64,000 bases of DNA from Entomortierella parvispora (GCA_963573315.1 OY752146.1:124001-188000); one strand, 5' to 3'. Shown: positions 23,644 through 37,000, counted from the first letter of the stretch. A program made the numbers and translations. The notes: generated by a model from the sequence alone, not told the origin.

Positions 23644-24740
23644 ATGAAATTGACGTTGACTGCCGTGGTTGCTTTGTTGGCACTTGAGTCCATTCAAGCA
23701 CAAAATACACAGTTCCCTATAGACAACCGGGCCATAACCTATGTTGCCACAGTCGGGATTGGCTCACCAGCAACGAACTATGACCTGATTATCGACACCG
23801 GCTCGAGCAACACCTGGATCGGCGCCAAAACGCCATACGTACCAACACAAACCAGTCAAAAAACTTCCGACTCTGTCAGCGAAAAGAATATTCGTGTGGA
23901 GTATGGCTCAGGCAGCTTCACCGGTGCAGAGTATATCGACCAAGTTACTTTGTCCTCTGGCCTAGTGGTGCCTAAACAAAGTATTGGCGTTGCAACCTCA
24001 ACAACAGGGTTCGAAAATATTGATGGAATCCTTGGCTTGGGACCAACAGACCTTACTGTGGGAACACTTTCCCCCGACACCACCTTGACTGTTCCAACAG
24101 TCGCTGACAACCTGTACACCGATGGCAGTATCAGTGCAAACCTATTTGCTATTTCCTTTGAGCCAATCACTGATATCAGTGGTACTCAGGTGAATGGCGA
24201 GATCTCCTTTGGTGACACCGATTCACAGGGGATATTACCTATGTCCCCATCACCACGACCTCCCCCGCCGATAATTTTTGGGGAATTGACGCTTCCTTCA
24301 CTTATGGCGATCAAGCAGTCTCAATCCTTTCCAGCACTGCAGGCATCGTCGACTCTGGGACAACCCCGCTGCTCTTGGCAACAGATGCGTTCACCGCGTT
24401 CCAAGCAGCCACTGGAGGAGTGCTCAATTCCTCCACAGGGTTGTTGTCCATTACCTCTGAGCAATTTGCCAACTTGAAGTCACTTTTCGTACATATCGGT
24501 GGCACTACTTTTGAACTGACGCCCAATGCTCTTATCTGGCCAAGGAGTCTCAACACTCTCATCGGAGGCACCGCAAGCGATATTTACCTGATTGTCGGGG
24601 ACATTGGTACCAAAAGCGGTGAAGGACTCGACTTTATTCTCGGACAGGTGTTTATGGAGCGATTCTATACTGTTTTCGACAATGGCAATAAGCAAATGGG
24701 CTTTGCCACAACCCCGTTCACCGATGCTACCACCAATTAG
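23644..24740 (+). pseudogene. Secreted aspartic protease, frameshifted copy
   Basis: Pepsin-family (A1) protease. The first reading frame starts with a signal peptide (MKLTLTAVVALLALESIQAQ), has the first catalytic motif DTGSSNTW, and runs in the normal frame to about 24220. Compared with the paralogue at 26611, ten bases are missing near 24222, which shifts the frame. The rest, including the second catalytic motif DSGTT and the C-terminal half, continues intact in another frame to the TAG at about 24738. Without this indel the gene would be full length, so the loss is recent. Expression would give only an N-terminal half with an unrelated tail. Confidence 0.85.
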
Positions 24741-24850
24741 TGGTAGATCATCCGCTATCGACAGAGTGGACATCGCACAGCCAACAGCGATTCCATTCGT
24801 CATGGATCTTGTTGAGGGCACGTATGAGCAACTCGCCACCATCATCATCT

Positions 24851-25499
24851 TCGTCGTTATCCAAGACATCTGTTCACTGTCCATTAATCTCGACCTATAA
24901 ACAAAAAAGAAAAACAACCCCCCAATCATTCATGTGCGGCCAATGTGTTCTGAGGCACTTGTAGGACGAAACAAAAAAAAAATCGAATACAATTCTGTCT
25001 TTGGTTCAATAACTGGAACTGACCTTGTCAATCCCCGGAAATACATTGTGCCACTGTAGCCAATGCACATCACGACATCACATTTTCAATCGCAGGCAAG
25101 AAACTCTGAACCCATCCCCTCTGTCATTGCAGACAGGATTTCGAATAAGCGCTGTCCTGTGCGTTGTGCCTGTCCCCCGCCGTCCATTACAGAGACGACC
25201 ATAGCATGAGTCGCTCTTTCCAAGGTTGACTGCGACAATGTTAGATTCCTTGGATTGGATTGGGATGACGGCGATGTCGTACTTGTGGTGAGTGGGGAAG
25301 AGATGACAAGGATGCATGCAATGGGTGCATGCGCGGATGTCAGTGCGCTGTGAACCCGTGCGCTGTTCCAAGCCGCAAAGGCACGAATCTCGCGTCCATT
25401 CAAGCCAAGCCACAAACGACACATCTCGCGTTCCACTCCCAAAATCAAGTGTTCAACCTTCTCTTCTATGACCGAGCAAAGATTCTATTGTACCACCTT
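24851..25499. other. Spacer between the duplicated protease blocks
   Basis: No gene is supported. ORFs here are short and lack domains. Confidence 0.4.
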
Positions 25500-25826
25500 G
25501 GGCGATTGCCCTCCTTCTTTGTCAACATCCCCTTGACAGGGACGGTCCGCGAGTTCAAGGATGGTGTCAACGCCAGGCTGAAATTAAAAACTCTTTCAAT
25601 TGACCTCAATCTCTGATAAAGCGAGGAATGCGTTAGGTCGATGCCGCGCCTCGCAAATTGCTTGAGAGCGAGCTGGATGATCTGGGACACACTTTGAGGA
25701 CGGTGTTGACGGTCGTCGCATCGACATCGTCGTTGAGACGCCACTATAAGGAAATAGATATTTTCTCTGCGTCTCTGTCTTTGCGTCCCTCCCCCTCCCG
25801 AGATTCCGCCCCACCTCCATACACAA

Positions 25827-25950
25827 CTCCTGAGATCCCACTCCCCCTCTAAACACAACTCCTGAGATTCCACTCCCCCTCTAAACACAACTCCTGAGAT
25901 TCCACTCCCCCTCTAAACACAACTCCTGAGATTCCGCTCCCCCTCCACTT
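25827..25950. repeat. 32-bp minisatellite, about four copies
   Basis: Unit begins CTCCTGAGATTCCACTCCCC and recurs at 25827, 25859, 25891 and 25923. The last copy is partial. A single related segment occurs in duplication copy A, so the array expanded after duplication or collapsed in A. Confidence 0.85.
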
Positions 25951-26380
25951 GTTTTTTCCATCCCTCTCCTTCAAATGTTCTTTCCCCCCTCCTTCTCGCT
26001 TGGTGTTGTAACATCTCACAATTTTTAGTGGCAGTTCGCCTTGGAGTTGTCCTAATATTCTTTTTCCGTGCTCTGGTTGATCCTGCGTTCTAAAACAGCC
26101 TTTCAGCTCTTGATTTTTTGACATCCCCCTGAACTCTCTTCCTCGTAAACCCTTTCCTTCTTCCCTTCTTTCTGTACACTGGTGTAAAAACTCCTTCCTT
26201 GGACAGGAACTCTGACCTTTTGCAATGGATGCAAAACATTACAGTTACAGTGGTGGGAAAAGGTATATCAGGAATTATCCAAAAAAAAAGAGCCCTCCAC
26301 TTGAGCGGAAGCACCTGCTCAAATGCAGACAGAGGACGGCGGGGCGATATGCCTCTTTTCTGTTCCATGGAGTGCTGTAA

Positions 26381-26388
26381 TATAAATA
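26381..26388 (+). promoter_or_regulatory. TATA box of protease copy B
   Basis: TATAAATA 230 bases upstream of the start codon, conserved with copy A. Confidence 0.55.
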
Positions 26389-26610
26389 TTCGGATTAGAC
26401 ATCCCTCCTGGCCCTCGCCGACTAACTTCATTTTCCCAACATCCTGCTTCCCTGAGATCTCTTGCAACCCCATACCGATATCTCGCTCTGAATGTACAGT
26501 ACATGTTCGTGAACATAAAGAAAAATTGTGATGAGTCCTTGCGGTGCGTGTCTAAAAATCAATGTAAACCCTCCCCTCCATCACTATCATCTAGAAGACT
26601 ACCAAGCACA

Positions 26611-27711
26611 ATGAAGTTGACATTGGTAGTCGTGATTGCTTTGTTGACTCTTGAGACCATTCAAGCACAAAATATACGGTACCCTGTAGACAATCGAGCC
26701 GTAACCTATGTTGCCACAGTCGGTATTGGCTCACCACCAACGAGCTATGACCTGATTATTGATACCGGCTCGAGCAACACCTGGATCGGTGCTAAAAAGC
26801 GATACGTACCAACAAAGACCAGTCATAAAACCGCCGACTCTGTCAGTGAAAAAAATCTCCGCGTGGAGTACGGTTCAGGGAGCTTTACCGGCGCAGAGTA
26901 TATCGACGAGATTACCTTGGCCCCTGGCTTAGTAGTGCCTAAACAAAGTATTGGCGTTGCAACCTCGTCGACAGGATTCGACAATGTCGATGGGATCCTT
27001 GGCTTGGGACCAGCGAACCTTACTGTGGGAACACTCTTCCCTGAAACCGAGTTAATTGTCCCAACAATTGTTGACAACTTATTCTCTCAACACTCTATCG
27101 GTGCAGACCAGTTTGGTATTTCATTTGAGCCAATCACTGCGAAAGGCGGTACGCAGTTGAATGGCGAGATCTCCTTTGGTGGCACCGATCCTTCCAAGTA
27201 CACTGGGAAAATTACCTATGCCCCCATCACCAAGGTCTTCCCCGCCAGTAACTATTGGGGAATTAGCGCTTCCTTCTCTTATGGCGGTCGCCCGATCCTT
27301 GCCAACACTGCAGGCATCGTTGACTCTGGGACAACCCTGCTACTCATGGCAACAGATGCCTTCAAGAGGTTCCAAGTAGCCACTGGCGGAGTGCACGATC
27401 AAGTCACAGGGTTGTTGTCCATTACCCCCGCACAATTTGCCAACTTGAAGTCACTTTTCGTACATATCGGTGGCACTACTTTTGAACTGACGGCCAATGC
27501 TCTTATCTGGCCAAGGATTATGAACACTGAAATCGGAGGCACTGCGAACGGTATTTACCTGATAGTCCAGGACAGTGGTAAAATCAGTGGAGAAGGACTC
27601 GACTTTATTCTCGGACAGGTGTTTATGGAGCGATTCTACACTATTTACGACAATGGCAATAAGCGAATTGGCTTTGCCACAACCCCGTTCACCAATGCTG
27701 CCACCAATTAG
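26611..27711 (+). CDS. Secreted pepsin-like aspartic protease
   Basis: Extracellular endopeptidase of family A1, single exon, 366 residues. The start at 26611 is chosen because it opens a signal peptide (MKLTLVVVIALLTLETIQAQ); the frame is open further upstream but without such a signal. Catalytic motifs are DTGSSNTW (about residue 58) and DSGTT (about residue 238). The flap region VEYGSGSFTGAEY and the C-terminal GEGLDFILGQVFMERFY are typical. The mature domain starts almost directly after the signal, so there is little or no propeptide, which is short for a pepsin; this resembles other basal-fungal and polyporopepsin-like A1 proteases. Two cysteine pairs common in pepsins seem absent. The frameshifted paralogue lies upstream in the same orientation. 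Confidence 0.9.
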   Translation: MKLTLVVVIALLTLETIQAQNIRYPVDNRAVTYVATVGIGSPPTSYDLIIDTGSSNTWIGAKKRYVPTKTSHKTADSVSEKNLRVEYGSGSFTGAEYIDEITLAPGLVVPKQSIGVATSSTGFDNVDGILGLGPANLTVGTLFPETELIVPTIVDNLFSQHSIGADQFGISFEPITAKGGTQLNGEISFGGTDPSKYTGKITYAPITKVFPASNYWGISASFSYGGRPILANTAGIVDSGTTLLLMATDAFKRFQVATGGVHDQVTGLLSITPAQFANLKSLFVHIGGTTFELTANALIWPRIMNTEIGGTANGIYLIVQDSGKISGEGLDFILGQVFMERFYTIYDNGNKRIGFATTPFTNAATN

Positions 27712-27800
27712 TGGCAAGTATCCAATGGCGATTCCATTCGTCGTGGAAATTGTTGAGGGAACGCGTGATCAACTTGCCGCCATCACCGTCTTTGTCAAAT

Positions 27801-28189
27801 ACCGCTTTTATGTTCTGGATTGCCTGCGCAGAAATTTTTCGTGGTCATCTCTTGCAATTCCATCCTTCAAAATAGAGCTTTACCGCGAATAACGTAGAAA
27901 TGCCATTAATTTCGGCCATTTGATGTAGCTAGTGTTTCTCAATAGACTATTTTTATTTGTAGTACAACCCTGCCGTTCCAATGGTGTATTTGGGTGGAGG
28001 TGAAGGGTGTCCCTAGTTTTGATATCGCGTCGCTGACGGAATCTAGTCCATTACGAGGCTGCGCTGGGGTGGACCGTGGATGCCCACGTGTTGGGCACGT
28101 GATGATTCTGGTCACGTGTTTTTCAGACGGTGCATGATGATGCAAAGTCGCGGACATCTTTTCTCCTGCTCCATCTCAACTCCTGCATG
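27801..28189. other. Intergenic region, no supported gene
   Basis: Protease 3' flank and spacer; nothing recognised. Confidence 0.4.
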
Positions 28190-29090
28190 CGTCATTGTGT
28201 ATGGCAGATCTGCTTGATCCGCATGCCCTCTGGCGTAAACTCCTCAAGGACATGGAAAATGTGGATGACTTGACATCATGGACATGTATGGGCGCCTGCC
28301 TAAACCCCAACTGAATCTGGATCCAAGCGTGACTTCAGGGACGACTAAGTCAGGATACATGACAAGGAAGCAGAGAACGCCTTGGGTAACCCGTCGCCCT
28401 AGCAAGTCGCCAACTCATCAACTCACCAGCGTCTTCGAAAAACCTGTACTCCCGTTCAATCCAGCGCCGGCATGACCAGCCCTTTGCTGAAGCCAGGCAG
28501 TAGGAGGATTAGGACTGATCGATATTGGAGCCCAAGCCAAAGTCTTTTGGCTACGTACTGTCTGGCGCCTCTCCTCGTAATCCATTCCCATTGCAATTCT
28601 CTCGAACATTATCCGAGGATCTCAGCAGCCCCTGTCGCGTCTTCGAATGTCCTAAGTGCACTGTTCAGAATCCTACGGGAGACAAGGATCCGAGAAAATC
28701 GCTCATGGTTTTGACGTAGGCTACTACTCCAGCTCCAAATAGTCCCTTGACTACTGCCCTAGTAGATATGCCCATCGGTACAACCTTGCAACGACTATCA
28801 AGGAATAGCTCTTGACAGGTTGGGGATCCGCGCCCTCATTTCCAAAATGGACGATAGAATAAGTGACAAGTGTTCAGATTCATGGATGGGTGCCTTCAGT
28901 TCGAGAGCGGGCAAAGGGATTCAGGAGTCATCTTTGTGTAGAACCTCACTTCTGGCAAGCTACATCCGGATTTACCCAGCTCTGCATCGAGACATCACCG
29001 TCAAATCTCCTTTCCCGAACAATAACATTACAGACAACTTTGCCCAGAGGATCCACGCCGTAAGAACATTGAACGCAGACCTGGGATGAC
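28190..29090 (+). mobile_element. LINE-like (non-LTR) retroelement remnant, copy 1
   Basis: About 75-80% identical by eye to 62990-64000. Broken frames give AVGGLGLIDIGAQA (around 28495), which resembles the segment after the reverse-transcriptase domain of LINE ORF2, and later SKMDDRISDKCSDSWMGAF, which resembles the start of an RNase H domain (D-x-x-x-S-D). Many stops and shifts. The assignment to LINEs is tentative; the repeat itself is certain. Confidence 0.55.
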
Positions 29091-31012
29091 TGCCTGGATT
29101 GAGGACTATGTCGGGTTGTGCACGTAATAAATTGATTAAACAGAGGAGCAGAGGCGGGACCCCAGATATAAAGAAGAAGATGTTCGATTTGAAGCGCATC
29201 TGGATAGCTCGAACAGGATTTGGGTACTATTTTCTTATGTTTGACATTTCAATATAATTGATGCGGGGCGCGTGGGATACACACGGAATTGGGTGGCACA
29301 ACACAGCTTAAGGGCTGCTTTTCTGACGCAATCCATACATGGTGTGAACCAGCGAACGGAGAACACAAGGATCAACAAACGGAGAATATCTCTTTGCGTT
29401 GACAGGGGAAAAATCATCGATGGAATGTTGCTACAAATAGGAGTGATATCTTGTCCTACTGCTCGGAGCGTCTTGATGCACCAACAAATTTTTTTGATCT
29501 CTTTTGTTCTACTGCTAACACCTAGGGATGATCTCTTTGTTCTACTGCTCGGAAGCGTCTTCATACACCAACAGATTTTTTGGCGCGTCTGGACCTAGAG
29601 CGAAGCTCAGGGATGATAATCACTTCAAAAACCACGAGTTCTGATTTGTTGTTGAGAAGGAACAGCTTGCTGCTTTGTTTACTCTACTGCTTGTTTACAA
29701 CTGGACCAAACACGACTCCATGCGGTTTAGTGCTCTGGAGGGCCTGGTAAAAAGACCACATCGTCTAATCCTCCCTAGATTATCATTGTTTGCATAATGG
29801 CCGGGGACCTGAAGAAACCTCCCCACTTCCGTCGGCATAGACTACATGCATACCAGGCAAACCAGAACTGTATCTCACTTGCCCCTAGCAGTGGCACCTT
29901 GGGAAAAAAAAAAAGAAATGGAGCGATCTGAATCTGAAGGTGCGATCGCATTAACTTCTTGATTCAGTTTGTCTTCTTTACGCAAAATGAACAGCATCTC
30001 TAGTGATCAGGTAATGCTGCCCCCCTCCCCAACGATTCATGAGATTGATGCACCGCGAACGAGGACGAGAACGAAATCTTGAAGACAGGGAATGAAGATG
30101 ATCTCTTGTTCTAACCCATTCGCGCGATTCATTCGTAGACGACTGAGCGTGCTCTGTCTACCGTGAAAAAGTAAACCTATTGCCCTTCATACTGATAGTG
30201 TGTTGGTGACGAGACTATTCCCTTGGTGCAGCATAATGATTTCCTCTGTTTAACGTTCAGGCCTTCATTTTATTCGTGTCTAGGCAAAAAGAGTGCTTGG
30301 ATGCTCTACCATGTTCCAACGACGAGAAGCGAGCTCTGGATGAGAGCCAGTCTTGCAGGGTAAAGAAAGAACTCCAAGGAAACTTATCAATGCTGTACCG
30401 ACATTAAATGTACCAACAACGGATCGACGGGCTACCTCTCTTTGACTCATTACCTAGGACTCCGTTTCCAGCGATCAGGGTGATCTGGGTACTGACCAAT
30501 CGCCCTCGATGGTGAGCGTTGGCTATGTGACGGTAATAGCTGGGATCCCCTAATCTTGCACAGTTTCGCGGCGGCAGTGGATTCAAGACTAAGAGAATTT
30601 CTTTTCCATGATGACAGATTGCTGATGGGTGCCCAGCGGCGAAAGTCTTTGAAGGATCCGAGGATTCCTTGACCGGTCAGTCCAATAGCTCAAAGATGTC
30701 GGTCAATGACTCGTAAGATAATTTGGAACACATTGTTTGCAGCATCTGGTGGACAGAGTGTCGAAGCATGAACTAATCCTTGATTGACATCCACGCAGTG
30801 ATGGAAGCACACGCGAAACCAGCCCTGGAAGAGAAGATTCGTTGTCTTTTGAGTGTCACCGCCATGTAGCAACAAATCCTCATTGGTCCACATCCGGTAA
30901 GTGTTCAGCATTCGTAAATACCAGCCAACGAGATGTGGGAACAATGAATCACCCCTGTGACGAGTCCAAAAGTCTGCTCGATATACTCATACAAAAAAGT
31001 TGCGTCTGCTGA
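29091..31012. other. Gene-poor region upstream of the peptide synthetase
   Basis: No intact gene. A short direct repeat (TGATCTCTTTGTTCTACTGCT, copies near 29494 and 29528) is visible. On the minus strand 30690-31180 a run of fragmentary frames (for example HLIWIHSADATFLYEYIEQTF) looks weakly protein-like and overlaps the proposed first exon of the synthetase in antisense; I do not recognise it. The synthetase promoter must lie here. Confidence 0.4.
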
Positions 31013-34000
31013 ATGTATCCAGATGAGATGATCGATGGCCTCAAGGTCTCGCCTTTCTCCTTGCCGAGTGTTTTGGGAAGCAGTGGAGTAAATGATTTCA
31101 AGACCGCGACCCCTTCTGATATCATTCTGGTAAGTTTTGCAGCGTGCTCTCTGTAACTTGCAGCTCGACGTGACACCTACAAAGGGGTCTATTAGTCAAG
31201 GTCTTTATCGTTAATGTTGTAATCACAATCATAGAACGGCGGCTCTAGTGTGAATAAGCAAGGACCTTCTCTGCTCAATTTACCCACAGACAGACTCCGA
31301 GTGCCTCAGCAGTCTGCCAGTGGGGCCCAATGGCCTATTCGATTCAGCAAGCAGCTGACGCAATCGCTCAAGACAATGGCCCAAGAATATGACATGGATT
31401 TGGGCGCAGTCTTGCTGGCTGCCTGGAGTGCCGTACTTTTCAGACTCAGTAGTCAGTGTGAGATTCATCTCGCTATACGAGGTCATGCTCTCGGCGACCG
31501 AGTCAGGGCCACTGATCCCTCAGCATACTCGTTGTTGTATGTCGACTTTTCCGATGACCTAAGCACTATTCAATTGCTCGAACACGTCAAACGAGCAGCT
31601 TTGGACTCTGAGGACCATCAAATCGAGGTCAATCAGGTCGTCTTTAGCTACCACCGCAAGGAAGGAACGAATTCTACGGGATTGGGACCAGTGTTGTCAG
31701 GAGCGATCACCGCCGGTTTCGAGCTCGAATTGAGCTTGAGAGACGAGAATGAGGAGATTGTAGGACTGATGTGCTACTCTACGGCCCTCTTCGACTCCCT
31801 CACCATTGAGCGTCACGTGGGATATCTGAACTTGATGCTTGAGGGAATGGTATCTGACGCTACACAACTGGTCTCCAAGATCGATATTATATCACCTGCC
31901 GAGCGAACATTGCTTCTCGAAAACTGGAACGAGATACCGCCCCTCCATCACGAGTACGAGACCGTCCACCAGATGTTTGAAGAGCAGGCTAAGCGTACCC
32001 CGACTGCCGTAGCACTTGTGCACGAAGATCAAGAGTTGACCTACAGCGGACTAAACGCACGGTCCAACCGTCTCGCGCATCAGCTCATTGAGTTGGGAGT
32101 TAAGCCTGACACTCTTGTTGCGATTTGCGTTGAGAGGTCGCTAGCAATGATTGTTGCGATATTAGCTGTCCTGAAGGCCGGCGGCGCGTATGTGCCACTG
32201 GACCTCACCTATCCCATGGAGCGCCTCGAGAGTATCCTGGAGGATGCCGCACCAGCTGTCATAATCTTAGACAAGGCCGGCCGCGCCGTCTTCGGAGAAA
32301 CAACTCTCAGTCCGTTAACCCTTGTTGACCCGGATACACCTTCAGCGCATCCAGCCATCAATCCGCAGGTTCCTGGTCTGACATCGCGGCACCTGGCTTA
32401 CATCATATACACTTCTGGATCAACTGGCAAGCCCAAGGGTGTGATGATCGAGCATCGCGGCGTCGTGAACCTTACGCAAACTCATCGCCAGCTGTGTGGT
32501 GTTCGAGAAAGCAGTCGTATTTTGCAATTCTCTTCCATCAGCTTCGATTCGAGTGTCTGGGAAATTGTGCTGACATTATCCTCCGGCGCCGCTTTATACC
32601 TCATACCTGACAGGATTCGGTTGGATCGAGACAAAGTATGGGACTACATGCACACGCACTCAATCAATCTTGTAGGGCTTACTCCGTCGTTCCTTCAAGA
32701 CGGAAAGAACCTGCCGCATCGGATCGAGTCTTTGACGATAAGTTTTGGAGGCGAAGCTCTCAGTCCATCACTGCTACATAATCTGATAAACCAAAACATT
32801 ACCGTCATCAACGACTACGGTCCAACCGAGACAACTGTCAGTGCAACGAGCTGGAAGTGCCCTGCGGATTATAAGGGTGACATTGCTCCGATCGGTCGGC
32901 CAGTAATCCATTCCCGAGTTTACGTACTGGATGCCAATCTCCAGCCAGTGCCCGTGGGAACCATGGGGGAGCTTTATATCGGAGGGGTTGGGGTTGCACG
33001 TGGGTATCTCAACCGTCCAGAGTTGACCGCAGAGCGATTTCTTCCAGATCCCTTCAGCAAAGTGAAGGATGCACGGATGTACAGAACAGGAGATCTCGGA
33101 CGGCGGCTCCTAGATGGCAACCTGGTTCACTTAGGACGCACCGACGACCAAGTCAAAATTCGTGGCTTCCGAATCGAACTTGGAGAGGTTGAGAACTGTC
33201 TACTGGAACACGATTGGGTATTAGAGGCCGTTGTGCTGGCACTTGGTGTGGGAAACAATAAGCAGCTGGTTGCCTATGTTGTGGCAAAGCCGGAATATCA
33301 TCTCGCTCATAGTCTACGCGCTCATGTCGCGGCTAAACTGCCTCAGTACATGGTACCGGCGGCTTTCGTCCGTCTAGACGTCATGCCCCTCACTCCGAAC
33401 GATAAACTTGACCGCAAGGCACTCCCAGTTCCAGATGAGGAAGCCTTTGCGCTAGAAACATACGAGGCGCCCCGAGGAGAGATCGAGAACAAACTGGCTA
33501 CTATCTGGGCAGAATTGCTTCCAGTCAAGCATATCGGCCGTAACGACAGCTTCTTTGCGCTCGGTGGACACTCGCTTCTTGCCGCGAGGATGCTACAGCA
33601 CCTTAAGCGTCTCGGCCTCACAGTCTCTGTGCGAACTTTGTTTGAGTTCCCTACCCTCAGCACACTGGCTCGGGAGCTTCGAGAGGATCAAGCAACGATT
33701 GTACCTCCAAATCTTATTACCACCGAGACTACAACCATAACACCAGCGACACTGCCTCTGGTGGAACTGACCCAGAGCGACATCGATCATATCGGAGAAC
33801 ACATCCCAGGCGGAGTAGTCAATATTCAAGACATCTACCCGCTGTCACCTTTGCAGGAGGGTATCTTGTTCCACCATTTAATGGCTACCGAAGGCGACCC
33901 ATACCTGATAACATCGATGATGGCATTTGAGACTAGGGAATTACTTGACCGCTATCTTGAGGCATTCCAGAAAGTGGTGGATCGACATGACATTCTCCGT

Positions 34001-37000
34001 ACTGCCTTCTTTTGGGAAGGTTTATCAACTTCAGCACAGGTGGTATGCCGCACTGAACCGTTGCCCATCTTGGAGCTCGAGCTGGATCCGGCGGACGGAC
34101 CTATTCAGGAGCAACTCGACTACCGTTTCAATCCTAAGCACTATCGAATCGACTTGTGTCAGGCTCCTCTCCTTCGGTTTATCGTCGCCAAAGATGTCAG
34201 CGGGCGGTGGCTACTTGTTCAATTGCAGCATCACCTCATCGGCGACCACGACGCGGCACAGGAAATGAACACTGAAATCAGGGCTTTTATGGATGGTCTG
34301 GACGGATCTCTAGAAACTCCTCGACCCTTCCGTGAGATCATCGCTCAGTCGCGCTTAAAATCAAGTCCAGAGGTCCATAAGAAATTCTTCGAAGAGATGC
34401 TTGAGGATGTTGATGAGCCTACGCTGCCTTTCGGGCTGACCACAGTGTACAGCGGCGGCACCGAGGTTACGGAATCTCACCAGATGTTGCCACAGAGTTT
34501 AAACACTCGCTTACGCAAACAGGCCACAGCGCTAGGGGTTAGCCTTGCGACACTGTGCCATGTGGCTTGGGCTCTAGTACTAGCGCGCACCAGTGGGCAG
34601 CAACGTGTCACATTCGGTACGGTGCTTTTTGGACGGATGCAAGCCGACAGCGATTGCGGAAATACATTGGGGATATCCATTAATACGCTGCCATTCCGTT
34701 GCGACATTGACGAGCGCAATGTCCGAGAATGTATCCTTGAGACTCATTCTCGTTTAATAGCCCTTCTGGAGCATGAGCACGCATCCTTGCCTCTGGCACA
34801 GAAATGCAGTAGCGTCCCGGCGGGCACTTCGCTGTTTAGTGGGCTTTTGAACTATCGCCACACCTCCCTACCATCAGATGGATCAACAACATCCGACTCA
34901 GAGTTCGTCAGCATGGAGGAGCAATTCCATTACCCAGGAGTTGAGTTTCTGAGCGGTCAGGAGCGAACCAACTATCCGTTTACTTTGTCCGTCGAGGATT
35001 TCGGTACAGCCCTAGGTCTGACAGCACAAGTTATGAATCCGATCGATCCTGTTCGTGTATGTGCTTATGTGAGGCAGGCAATGGAGAGTCTCGTGGATGC
35101 ACTTGAAGTCACAAGTGATGTGCCAGTCCAACACTTGGAAGTGCTGCCAGTACAAGAACGCGAGACGTTGTTGCAGACATGGAATGCGACCGATGAGGAC
35201 TATCCCACCGATCTCTGCCTCCATCACCTCTTTGAGCAGCAGGTTGAGCGAACCCCAGAAGCCGTTGCTGTCGTGTACGAGGACCAGACCCTGACGTATG
35301 CCGAGGTCAACACGCAAGCCAATTGTCTAGCTCATCGACTCATCAGCCTTGGTGTCCAACCTGATGTTCTTGTCGCAATCTGTGTTGAGCGATCTCCAGC
35401 AATGATTATCGGTATACTGGCTATTATGAAGGCTGGTGGTGCCTACGTGCCTCTTGATCCGCTCTTTGCAAGCGATCGTTTGCGAGATATTCTCCTTGAC
35501 ACTGCACCTGTCTGCTTGGTGGCTGACAAGGTTGGAAAAACTGCGCTAGGCGAGGCAGCAATCACAGCTTTAACGGTCCTGGATCCAAACATTATTGAAG
35601 ATCGTCCTAAATCGAACCCATCAATCCCGATCCTGAACTCCCGTCATCTGGCATACGTTATTTACACATCCGGAACGACTGGCAAGCCTAAAGGAGTGCT
35701 GATCGAGCATCATGGGGTCGTCAATCTCATCGAGCACCGGCAAAAGTACTTCGAAGTCCAACCTTCCAGTCAAATGTGCCAGTTCTTTTCTACCAGTTTC
35801 GACACAAGCGTGTGTGAAATATTTGGCGCATTGTGCTTTGGCGGAAGCTTGCATCTGCTGCAGGGGAGTATCCGACAGGATCGACATCAGCTGTGGAGCT
35901 ATCTGGGGCAACATCGCATTACCCATGCTATCTTTATCCCCAGCATGCTTCAAGACTGTGGAGACTTGCCGCCTCTCAGTACGCTGACGAAGCTTGTGAT
36001 ATGTGGAGAACCGCTGACAGCAGCACTTGCTCGGAAAGTTCGCACAATTACGCCCAACAGCGCGATCATCAACGAGTACGGTCCCACGGAGACAACTGTG
36101 GCCGCTCTGGCATGGGAATACTCTGAGGTTGGCTCTGAGATTGGCTCTAACGGCATAGCCCCGATTGGCAGGCCACTTGCAAACAAGCGAGTGTATCTTT
36201 TGGATACTCACGGCAACCCAGTGCCATTGGGTGCCCTTGGAGAGATTTACATTGGGGGTGTTGGAGTTGCAAGAGGTTACCTAAACAGACCAGAGTTGAC
36301 GGCCGAGAAATTCATCCCGGACCCTTTTTCGAGCGTACCTGATGCTAGGATTTACAGGACTGGGGACATGGGACGTCACTTACCTGACGGTAACGTGGTA
36401 TGCCTAGGTCGCAATGATGAACAAGTCAAGATCCGTGGCTTTCGAATCGAACTTGGCGAGATTGAGGCTCGTCTTTTGGAGCATCCGTTGGTGTCTGAGT
36501 CTGTGGTCATTGTTCTGGGTGAAGGCAACGACAAGCGACTTGTTGCATACGTGATCCCTAATCTGGATCGTCAGGCTGCCCAAGTTATGGATCAAGGTAC
36601 TTGGGAATGATAACCTCTGAGGGCTCAAATGAACGTTCACTAAATGACTAAATATATATCTTCTTAGCATCCGGTGGGAGTCAGCTGTCTCTGACGCTTC
36701 AGTCACATCTAGTGGGGCGGTTGCCATATTACATGGTTCCCGCCGCAATTGTGAGAATGGACGCCTTTCCATTGACTCCTAATGGCAAGCTGGATCGACG
36801 GGCGCTTCCTGCGCCAGGTGATGATGACTTTGCACATCAGAACTATGAAGCGCCACAGGGGGAGATAGAAACTGCCCTGGCTGCCATCTGGTCAGAGTTA
36901 CTGGGAGTCGAGCGCGTGAGTCGCCATGACGGATTTTTTGACCTTGGGGGCCACTCGTTACTTGCCGTGCGCTTGATGAACCGAGTGACCACTCTTGGCG

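Larger units (their letters stand above)
22568..24850 (+). repeat. Segmental duplication, copy A (carries broken protease)
   Basis: Matches 25500-27800 over most of its length: a non-coding leader (CCCCTTGACAGGGA..., GTCAACGCCAGGCTGAAA-like, ATTTTCTCTGCGTCT), the promoter, the protease gene and about 100 bases after its stop. The hAT element interrupts the left edge of this copy. Confidence 0.8.
25500..27800 (+). repeat. Segmental duplication, copy B (carries intact protease)
   Basis: Partner of 22568-24850. The left part corresponds to the hAT insertion site of copy A but is unoccupied. Differs from copy A by a minisatellite at 25827-25950 and by a deletion of the AGCTCAATTGG region present at 23190-23215 of copy A. 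Confidence 0.8.

Noticed and set aside
30690-31176. Minus-strand gene overlapping the proposed first synthetase exon
   Set aside because: Only short, broken frames without a recognised domain; could be a decayed gene but cannot be supported, so it is mentioned only as a caution on the first exon.
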